64,000 nucleotides of DNA. It comes from Allobosea sp. BH3. GTDB lineage: Bacteria; Pseudomonadota; Alphaproteobacteria; Rhizobiales; Beijerinckiaceae. The position numbers and the translations under genes are program-made. The stretch is taken from the NCBI RefSeq assembly GCF_025499465.1, contig NZ_JAIMCA010000005.1:618511-682510 (forward strand), in the 5' to 3' direction. Positions within the stretch are counted from its first letter, which is position 1. The number at the start of each line of letters is the position of its first letter. The notes below the pieces were generated by a model that saw nothing but the letters and a program-made list of their open reading frames with translations, was not told the DNA's origin and did no database searches. Below are positions 27,374-35,900 of the stretch, in pieces.

Positions 27374-30300
27374 ATGGCGACATCTGAAACTATAAATCTA
27401 GGGTATGCAGTTCAGGGAAGTTTGCTTTCGAGTGATTTTCTTGTTGAATCTATCGGATCTATTAGTGATTGGCTTCAGGTCGGAGGGGCTGAGCTTGCGC
27501 AATTTCGCGTCGACCTGCTCGACATTTTTTCACGCTTCCCAACCAAACAAACTCCGAATGAAAGCCAGACTGAAGACGATCTGATCTGGCCTATCCTCAC
27601 TCGCCTGGGATGGTCAGCCAGCCTTCGGCAACAGAACCTCGCGCCCAAGGGGCGCGTCGATGTCCCAGACGGTCTCCTATTCGCGGATGCCGCTGCAAAA
27701 ACAGCCGCGAACGCCATGCCTGAAGAATGGCGACGTTATGAGTTTGGCTTGGCGATCGTCGAATCCAAGCGCTGGGCGAGGCCACTAGACCGGCGCTCTG
27801 GCCGCCGCGGCGAGGAACTTGCTCCTTCAACGCAGATGCTTCGTTATTTGCGCCGCGTCGAGGACCTCACCACAGGCAGCCTTCGTTGGGGTGTGCTTAC
27901 CAACGGCGCGAAGTGGCGTCTCTACTATCAAGGTGCTCGCTCCGTTTCGGAGCAGTTTTTCGAGATCGATCTGGCCGCTGTCCTCGCCATCGGGGGGCGC
28001 GATGGAGGTTTGTTCACGCTCTCAGATCAGGAGCGCGAGCATTGGTTGAAGGTCTTTTACCTCGTATTCCGCCGGCAGGCTTTCTTGCCAGGCGCTGTCG
28101 ACAGTCGCCCCTTCCATCAGCGTGCCATCGAGGAAGCGCGCTTCTACGAAGAGCGCGTCGCCAACAACATCGCAAACCTCGTCTTCGGCGAAGTGTTCCC
28201 GGAGCTCGCGAAAGCTATAGCCGGTGCGGCACCGACCGCACCTCTCCAGGAGGTGCGCGATGCCGCGCTGATCTTACTTTACCGACTGCTCTTCATTCTC
28301 TACGCTGAGGATCGCGACCTGCTTCCGGTGCGCGATCGTCGCTACGATGACTATGGGCTTCGTGAAAGGGTCCGCGGAGACATCGGTAAGCGCAAAGACC
28401 GCAACGATATCTTCTCTGAGTCGGCTGCAAGGTACTGGTCTCAGCTGGAAGATCTGTGTCGCGCGATTGATATCGGCGACCGATCCATAGGCCTGCCGCC
28501 TTACAACGGTGGTCTGTTCGATCCGAAACGAACTCCGCTCCTAGCTAACATTCGGCTGGGCGATGCGGTGATGGCGAACGTCATCGACGCCCTATCGTTT
28601 GAGCGGACGCCGACCGGGCGAAAGTACATCAACTATCGCGACCTCACGGTCCAACAACTCGGCTCCATCTATGAGCGGCTGCTCGAACACGAGGTTATCC
28701 GCGATGGCGCATCAATCTCCGTGCGACCCAACCCGTTCGCGCGAAAGGGTTCGGGTAGCTACTACACTCCTGACGACCTGGTTGGTCTCATCATCCGCGA
28801 GACAGTGGAGCCGCTCGTCACTGCTCGCGTGAGTTCGTTCGCCAGTAAGTCCGCAGAGTTAGCTAACAGCGCCATGCCAGAGGATCGCCGTCTCGGTGCA
28901 CTCAGACGCCTCGACCCCGCGGAGCGTTTGCTTGAAGTCAAGATTTGCGATCCGGCTATGGGATCGGGGCACTTCCTTGTCAGCCTCGTTGACTATCTCG
29001 CTGATCGAGTCATCGCCGCGATGGCGGAGGCTGAAGCCCTGGTGGAGTGGGCAGACTACGTTTCCCCTCTCAGCGATCGCATCGACAGCATTCGCCATAC
29101 CATTCTCGGTCACGCGGAAGAGCGAAATTGGACGATCGATCCCGAGCAGCTCGACGACCGACACATAATTCGCCGCATGGTGCTGAAGCGCTGTGTCTAC
29201 GGTGTCGACAAGAACCAGATGGCGGTTGAGCTCGCGAAGGTCGCGCTCTGGCTTCACACCTTCACTGTCGGCGCGCCCCTCAGTTTTCTCGATCACCACC
29301 TTCGCTGCGGCGACAGCCTTTTCGGTATGTGGGTTCGAAATGGGATCGATCGCGCGACCTCTTACGGCGGCGGTCTTCTGATCCATGGGCCTTTAACGCG
29401 GGCAATGCGCGCGGCCTCGTCCATGCAGATCATTGAGGGCCTAACTGACGCCGAGATCGCCGAGGCGCATCGATCGGCGCAGGTGTTCGACGAGGTGCGG
29501 GATATGACAGCGCCCCTCAACGCGTTCCTCTCGCTCATGCATGCCTTCGAGTGGCTGGACCTCCGCACGCGCGAAGACAAAGCTGTTCTCACAGCCTTCT
29601 ACGACACGCAATTTGGTGATCCCGTGCAGATCGCGATGGGAGCGGCGCTGAATGACACAGGCCGCCCGGATGCAGCGCGCTTTGGCGAGATCCTCGCGAA
29701 AGCCCGTGAGCTTGTTGCCGAGGAGAATTTCCTCAACTGGCAAGTCGCATTTCCAGGGGTTTGGTCCGACTGGGATCAGAACGACCGTGTCGGAGGCTTC
29801 GACGCTGTCATTGGCAATCCGCCTTGGGACAGACTGAAATTGCAGCAGGTTGAGTGGTTCGCGGCTCGTCGTCGTGAGATCGCACTCGCAACCCGAGCCT
29901 CTGACCGAGCAAAAATGATCGCCAAGCTGTCCGTGTCAGGGGACCCGCTCGCTGTTGACTATGCCAAGGCTGAAGGACGAGCCGAAGGAGCCATCAAGGT
30001 GGCTCGAACGAGTGGGGATTTCCCTCTGCTCTCAGGGGGAGACATTAACCTGTACTCGCTCTTCGTCGAGCGAGGCACAAGCATCGTCAAACCGACAGGG
30101 ATGGTTGGGCTGCTTACGCCCTCTGGCATCGCATCGGACAAGACCGCCGCAACCTACTTCAAAGGAGTTGCGACAGGAGGACGGCTGAAGGCACTTTACG
30201 ATTTTGAGAACCGGCGCACGCGTTATGGCAGCCAGCCGTTCTTCCCCGACGTCGACAGTCGTTTCAAATTCTGTGCGCTCGTCTCAAGCCCGACGCCTGT

Positions 30301-31474
30301 GGCGGAGCCTGCGCGATGCGCATTCTTCCTGCAGGACGTGTCGGAGCTGGATGATCCGGATCGGTGCTTCCCATTCAGCGCCAAAGACTTCGCGCGTGTG
30401 AACCCGAACACCGGGACAGCACCGATTTTCAAAAGCCGGCGTGATGCTGATCTGACGACCAGGATCTACGAACGCCTTCCGGTTTTGGTGGATCGCTCTG
30501 CCGGCAGTGAGAAGCGCGCCTGGCCTCTCCGCTACAGCACCATGTTCCACATGACCAACGACTCGGAACACTTCCGGACGAAGGTTGAACTGGAGGAACA
30601 GGAACGCGCTTATCCCATTGGCCAGAACCGTTGGCAAAGTGCTTCCGGAGAGTGGGTTCCACTGTACGAGGGGAAGATGGCACAAGCCTACGATCATCGC
30701 GCGGCAAGCGTCGTCGTAAATGCGGCGAACCAACACCGGCCCGCGCAGCCAGAATCCGCGACTTTAGAGCAACACGCTGATCCGCGATGGCTTCCTGAGC
30801 CTCAGTATTGGGTACCCCTGTCGGAATGCGGCTGGCCTGAAAGCCAGCGATGGGTGCTGGGTTTCAAAGAAATCACAGCCCCCACGAACGAGCGCACCTT
30901 CATATCAGCGCTCTTCCCCGCTGTCGGCTTTGGAAACAAGATTCCGATCTTCCGAGCGGAATCTGGGCACTGCAACGAACAACGCCTGTGCGCTAACTTC
31001 AACGCCATCATCTTTGACTATGTGACGCGTCAAAAAGTACAGGGCCAGACGCTAAATCTCTTCATCGTTGAGCAGTTGCCCACCGTTGACCCAAGCGAAT
31101 TCGAGCATCGACAATTCGGTGGGCATACCGCCGGGCGCCTCATCGATGAGCTGGTGCTTGAGCTGACTTACACGTCGAGTGACATGGCTTGCTTTGCGGT
31201 GGAGATGGGTTGGAAAGAAAAGGACGGCTCTGCAAGACCTCCATTCGCCTGGGATGAGCTTCGCCGAGTAGAGGCAAAAGCGAAGCTCGATGCGATCTTC
31301 TTGCACCTCTACGGCGTCACCGACCGTAGCGACGTAAGGTACATTTACTCGACTTTCCCGATCGTGGAGCGGCACGAGCAGGCGCGTTACGGGCATTATC
31401 TCTCACGTGATCTCTGTCTGGCTTGGATGAATGCGTTAGCCGCGGGCGATGCATATGCAGATATCAGGCTGTAG
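27374..31474 (+). CDS. Single-chain nuclease-methylase, Type IIG-like, methylase 2
   Basis: A 1366-aa protein. The N-terminal PD-(D/E)XK domain shows RVDVPDGLLF (D99) and AIVESKRW (E130-x-K132). Next come a helical segment and the methylase core: motif I DPAMGSGHFLVS at residue 526, YGVDKNQMAVELAKVALWLH as motif II/III, and NPPW at residue 815. The C-terminal half is probably target recognition. This nuclease plus adenine-methylase plan is that of Type IIG enzymes and BREX/DISARM-type large methylases. GAGG precedes the ATG. It is separated by 89 nt from the nuclease gene and 6 nt from the PLD gene. Confidence 0.86.
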   Translation: MATSETINLGYAVQGSLLSSDFLVESIGSISDWLQVGGAELAQFRVDLLDIFSRFPTKQTPNESQTEDDLIWPILTRLGWSASLRQQNLAPKGRVDVPDGLLFADAAAKTAANAMPEEWRRYEFGLAIVESKRWARPLDRRSGRRGEELAPSTQMLRYLRRVEDLTTGSLRWGVLTNGAKWRLYYQGARSVSEQFFEIDLAAVLAIGGRDGGLFTLSDQEREHWLKVFYLVFRRQAFLPGAVDSRPFHQRAIEEARFYEERVANNIANLVFGEVFPELAKAIAGAAPTAPLQEVRDAALILLYRLLFILYAEDRDLLPVRDRRYDDYGLRERVRGDIGKRKDRNDIFSESAARYWSQLEDLCRAIDIGDRSIGLPPYNGGLFDPKRTPLLANIRLGDAVMANVIDALSFERTPTGRKYINYRDLTVQQLGSIYERLLEHEVIRDGASISVRPNPFARKGSGSYYTPDDLVGLIIRETVEPLVTARVSSFASKSAELANSAMPEDRRLGALRRLDPAERLLEVKICDPAMGSGHFLVSLVDYLADRVIAAMAEAEALVEWADYVSPLSDRIDSIRHTILGHAEERNWTIDPEQLDDRHIIRRMVLKRCVYGVDKNQMAVELAKVALWLHTFTVGAPLSFLDHHLRCGDSLFGMWVRNGIDRATSYGGGLLIHGPLTRAMRAASSMQIIEGLTDAEIAEAHRSAQVFDEVRDMTAPLNAFLSLMHAFEWLDLRTREDKAVLTAFYDTQFGDPVQIAMGAALNDTGRPDAARFGEILAKARELVAEENFLNWQVAFPGVWSDWDQNDRVGGFDAVIGNPPWDRLKLQQVEWFAARRREIALATRASDRAKMIAKLSVSGDPLAVDYAKAEGRAEGAIKVARTSGDFPLLSGGDINLYSLFVERGTSIVKPTGMVGLLTPSGIASDKTAATYFKGVATGGRLKALYDFENRRTRYGSQPFFPDVDSRFKFCALVSSPTPVAEPARCAFFLQDVSELDDPDRCFPFSAKDFARVNPNTGTAPIFKSRRDADLTTRIYERLPVLVDRSAGSEKRAWPLRYSTMFHMTNDSEHFRTKVELEEQERAYPIGQNRWQSASGEWVPLYEGKMAQAYDHRAASVVVNAANQHRPAQPESATLEQHADPRWLPEPQYWVPLSECGWPESQRWVLGFKEITAPTNERTFISALFPAVGFGNKIPIFRAESGHCNEQRLCANFNAIIFDYVTRQKVQGQTLNLFIVEQLPTVDPSEFEHRQFGGHTAGRLIDELVLELTYTSSDMACFAVEMGWKEKDGSARPPFAWDELRRVEAKAKLDAIFLHLYGVTDRSDVRYIYSTFPIVERHEQARYGHYLSRDLCLAWMNALAAGDAYADIRL

Positions 31475-31480
31475 CGACGC

Positions 31481-32587
31481 ATGAACGATGATCTCAACCT
31501 CCAAATTCTCCTCCAGCTCACCGGTGAAAAGAGCCACCTTTACGAGCGCCTCAACGAGCTCTTAGACCGCGATGATCTCGTGCGGGTACGCACAGCCGTC
31601 GCCTATGCGCGCTGGGACGGCCTCGGACTCATCGCTCAAAATCTGGAGAACTTTCTCGCTTCCGGCGGTGAGTTCCAATGCATCTACGGCGTCAACAACG
31701 GTGTAACGACGCCGGACAGCTTTCTATACTCGCTCTATCTGCAAGAGCTGTATGCGGGTCATTCTTACGCTGGCGCCGTGGAGGACGCCTACAAGAACGC
31801 TACTTTCCATCCGAAATTCTTCGAGTTTCAGTACGAAGACGTGACTACTGCAATCATCGGATCGGCCAACCTCACGGGTGGTGGCTTGGCAAGAAACGCT
31901 GAACTCTGTGTCGAAGTAACGGGCAACAATGATTCCATCTTTGCCAGATCGCTTGAGGAATGCTGGATCGGCCTATGCGCAAGTGCGATTGAGGTAGATC
32001 TCGATGGGGTGCGAAAGCTTGCGGTGAAAAAGGAGCTAGGCTCCGAAGAAGACGAAGAACCTGAAGCGAATGGCAAAGCCGCCAAGCCGGCCATCAAGGT
32101 GGAGGTGAAGCTAGCAAATAAGCCACTCTTCGAAAAGATCCTCGACGTCGAGCAGACCGCCAAGAAAACAAAGCTTCTCACAAGTCTAGATCCTCTGACC
32201 GATAAGCCGAAATATCTCTATCTGGAGATCTTTGAAACTGAGACGGGCGGAACGGGGGGTAGCCAAGGCTATCAGGTTCAGCTACCTGCCGCTACGCTGC
32301 CCGCATATTTCGGGCTTGGGCCTTATGAAGACAAGCTGGCGACCTTCCACTTCGGTGGCGAGGATATCAAGGCGCACTTTACGCATTTTTATAACAATAC
32401 CCACCGCGTTCGTCTCCGCCCGATCCTCGATGTCGCAAGGCCGGCGGTGCTTCGCTTCGAAAGGATCGCAACCGACGAGTACAACTGCATAATCTATCCG
32501 AAGAAGCACCACGCTGCCGTTCTGGCTGCGAAATGCGATCAGCAGACGCGCGCCGGCGCGCGAAAATGGGGAATAAGCAGCAGCTGA
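31481..32587 (+). CDS. PLD/HKD-domain putative nuclease
   Basis: A 368-aa protein with one HKD-type site: H110-x-K112 in FHPKFFEF and IIGSANLTGGG (S128, N130). A single HKD motif means it would act as a dimer, as in PLD-family nucleases. PLD proteins accompany DISARM (DrmC) and several restriction systems; a nuclease role is inferred. It follows methylase 2 by 6 nt and is surely co-transcribed. Residues 180-210 are an acidic, Lys/Ala-rich low-complexity linker. Confidence 0.8.
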   Translation: MNDDLNLQILLQLTGEKSHLYERLNELLDRDDLVRVRTAVAYARWDGLGLIAQNLENFLASGGEFQCIYGVNNGVTTPDSFLYSLYLQELYAGHSYAGAVEDAYKNATFHPKFFEFQYEDVTTAIIGSANLTGGGLARNAELCVEVTGNNDSIFARSLEECWIGLCASAIEVDLDGVRKLAVKKELGSEEDEEPEANGKAAKPAIKVEVKLANKPLFEKILDVEQTAKKTKLLTSLDPLTDKPKYLYLEIFETETGGTGGSQGYQVQLPAATLPAYFGLGPYEDKLATFHFGGEDIKAHFTHFYNNTHRVRLRPILDVARPAVLRFERIATDEYNCIIYPKKHHAAVLAAKCDQQTRAGARKWGISSS

Positions 32588-32709
32588 GGTCTACGGGGAA
32601 TGCGACGAGCGAGATCGCGGAGGCCTGCTGTTCTCGCTCAGACCAAAGGCCGAAGTAGGACGCAGCGATGACGTTCGCTATAGCTTGGACGGTGAGCGGG
32701 AGACGCACC

Positions 32710-32988
32710 ATGGTATTCGGTTATCTCAAAAATGCTCCTGACCTCATCAGAGATCTCGCCAGGGAGGAGGGCGAGCCGGTCGCCTACGTCGCGACGCAGT
32801 TCAGCCAGCATGACCTGAAGATGCTGGGCGACGCCGCGCTGGGCATCGCCCAGCGGATAGACGATCGCGAGTTCCGAAAGATGGATCTCGAGCTCGAGGG
32901 GCACGAACTCTACGCCATGCGCGGCTTCGAAGCGGTCGGCGCCCAGTTCGCGCAGGCGTTCCATATTATGCTCGCCGCGCCCATTTGA
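32710..32988 (+). CDS. Small unknown protein of the cassette
   Basis: A 92-aa soluble protein, mainly helical, with no recognised domain (MVFGYLKNAPDLIRDLARE). GGGAGA stands about 8 nt before the ATG at 32710; an ATG at 32668 is the alternative. Its GC-rich codon use matches the following ATPase gene rather than the preceding methylase and PLD genes. It ends 11 nt before the ATPase start, so the two probably form a unit. Confidence 0.6.
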   Translation: MVFGYLKNAPDLIRDLAREEGEPVAYVATQFSQHDLKMLGDAALGIAQRIDDREFRKMDLELEGHELYAMRGFEAVGAQFAQAFHIMLAAPI

Positions 32989-32999
32989 GCTCGGCGGCC

Positions 33000-35900
33000 A
33001 TGGATACGACGATCGACGTCGCGCTAGATGCGACGGACGGATACCGTTCGGGCGACGAGGCGGCTCTGCACGTCTTTTCGAAGGAACCCCACGTTGAGCC
33101 GGAAGGCGAGGAGGCGTGTCGCGTCGCAGTCGACAGGCTGGGCGAGCGCATCCGCGCCGTCCCCATGCTCGTTGAACTGATCGCGCGCAACATCAAGGGC
33201 GCGGCGCAGACCGCGAGCGATCGCTTCCAGGGACTAAAGGAGATCGTCCAGAACGCGGACGATGCCGGCGCCTCGTCCATCTCCTTCGCCTTGCGCGAGG
33301 TCGGCGGGGGGCACGACCTCCTCGTCGCCCACGACGGGACCAAGCGCGTGACGCTGTTGGACGTTGTGGGGCTGTCCTCTCCCGGTTTCAGCAACAAGGC
33401 CGAGGACCCGGATTCTATCGGGCGGTTCGGCATCGGCTTCAAGATCGTCCATTCTTTCTGCGACCGCGTCGACGTGCACGACGGTCACTATCACTTCGAG
33501 GCCAACGGGACGCGACTGCGCTCGATCGAGCCTGAGGTTCCCGTGCCCGGGTTTTACGACCCGAACCAGGCGACGACCCTGTTCCGTCTCCGGCTGCGTA
33601 GGAACGTTCCGGTCGATGCCCTGCGGGACTGGATCGTGCGTCAGGACGAGTCCAACCTTCCCTTCCTGCGCACGCTGAGGAAGCTGTCGCTGATTGGTCT
33701 CGGCGGGGGCGAATCCGTGCGCCGGCACCTCACGTCGCGCGAGATCGGCCGTTTCGCGGCGAAGGTCGGCGGCGAGGATGTCGAGATCTCGCACGTCGCG
33801 GTCGAGGCCGCCAACGGCTTGGCCTGGGATCGGTTCGACGTCCGCGTGCCGGTGCCCGACGACTTGGAGCGCTCCGACAAGAAGGCCGGCGAGACCTCGC
33901 CGATGGCGGTGGCCGTCCCGAGGGGCGGTTCCGCGCAGCCTCTCTACGTTGCGTTCCCGATGAAGGTGGCCAGCCGCGTGCCGCTCGCGCTGAATGCACA
34001 GTTCGACCCGGTGGCCAGCCGCGAGACCATGCTGGAGACCGATTGGAACCGCTGGCTGGTCGAGCGGCTCGGCGAGCTCGTCGGTGAGGTGGCCTTGCAT
34101 CTCCTCGCGACGGATGCGGCGAGAGGGTGGGCCGCCATCCCGCAGGAAGGTGAGACCTACGTCTGCGAAGATGATTCTTGGATTCCCGGCGCCTTCGACG
34201 AGGCGTTTGAGAAGGTCCGCAGGACCGTCGCCGCGCGAGGCGCACTTCCGGGAGGCATCCCGTTCTCCCAAATCGCCTACGAGGCCAAAAGCTTGGAGGG
34301 CGTCGCCCTGCCGGGGGACGCCCCGACGGTGGTCGAGGGCCGGTTCGGCGTGCCGTTGGCCTTCCGCGGCGAGGGCGATCGGTGGCGCGACGCCCTCGCC
34401 GAGATCGACGGTCCCGAGCGCTTCGAAGCCGATGCCTTCCTCGCGGCCGTCGGTGGCGAGGCCTTCGACGACCGATCGCCGGAATGGTTCGTCGAGCTGC
34501 TGGCCAAAATGTCCGGACTCGGCGTGGCGCCGGATTCGATCCGGAGGGCCCGGCTCGTCGTCGATGCCGGCGGCAACCGGCACGAGGCGAAGGTGCGCGG
34601 GGAATCTGCCGCCATCCTGCTGTCGGGCGTCTCGGCCTCCGGGTTCGCCTTGCGCCACGGCCTCGCCATCGAGTTGCACGAGGCCTACGACACGCCTGCC
34701 GGCGGGTGGGCGAAGGGCTGGCTGCGAGAGCACGCCACCTTCATGGACGAGGTCGGCGCCCGGGACCTACTCGCGGCCTACGCCAACCTCTACAAGGCCG
34801 CGCCGCGCGAGATCGGGGACGCCGAGTTCGTGGAACTGCGCGATCTCTTCGAGCGCGTGCCGGAAGGCGAGGTCACCACCCTCGGCGCGCGGGTCGGCGA
34901 GGCGATCCTGCTGTCCTGTCGCCACTACGTCGACGGCAAGGCCGCAGTCGCCGCGGTCCGGGCGGCGGATGCCTATCTTCCCCAGAGTTATGAGCGCGAC
35001 GGCAAGGGCTGGGGTACAGCCGCGGGCCGCACCGCGGGGATGCGCTGGGTCGATCCCGACTACGAGAAGTTGCTTGCGGTCTCCGGCCGTCGGAAAGGCG
35101 GGGAGCAGCGCTCGAGGGGCGCGCGCGCTTTCCTGACGATCCTCGGCGTCCGCAATGTCCCGAAGATCGTAAACGTGGTCGGCGAGGCGCAATGGTACAC
35201 GGCCCGGCCGGCCTGGGCGCCCGCGATCAAATTCCAAGTCTACGCCGACCATCGCTCGCCTGATCTTCTGGCCGTGCTGAAGGACATCGAGGCCGACAAG
35301 GGGGAAGGCGCGCAGCGCGCAGCGATCCTCTTCCGCACCCTCGCCCGCGCCTGGGACCGGCACGGCGAGCGCTCGCTCGAAAGACAGTCCGTCGCCAAGG
35401 CGGGCCGGCACGGGAAGTATGGTTGGAACCTGCGCAAGGAGGTCCCAGCCTCTTGGCTCGCCGACCTCATCGACCGGAAATGGTTCCGGGACGAGGCGGG
35501 CGTCAAGTCCAAACCCTCCGAGCTCACCGTGCGCAGCCCGCGCTCTGAGTCCCTCTACGGGACGAGCGCCCGCTACGCCGCGGAACTGAGGCCGGAGGAC
35601 ATGAAGTCGGGATTCGCCGACGCGGTCGGCATCGAGCGCCGCGAGGCCGCTAGCCGCATCCTGGCCCAGCTGGAAGATATGCGCGACGGGCGGCAGGTCG
35701 CCGATCCGGGACGGATCATGCGCTGCTACATCGCGCTCGCTGAGCAATGCCCGCCTGCTTCCGCCACTGGCGTGACCGGGCTCGAATGCGGTGACGTGCC
35801 GATCCGCTCGCTGCGTGGGAAGTTCGGGTTGAAGGGCCGCGGCCTGCTGTTCGATCCCGACGAGGGGGACTGGAAGTCGCCGCCGGCCTTCTACCGTGGC

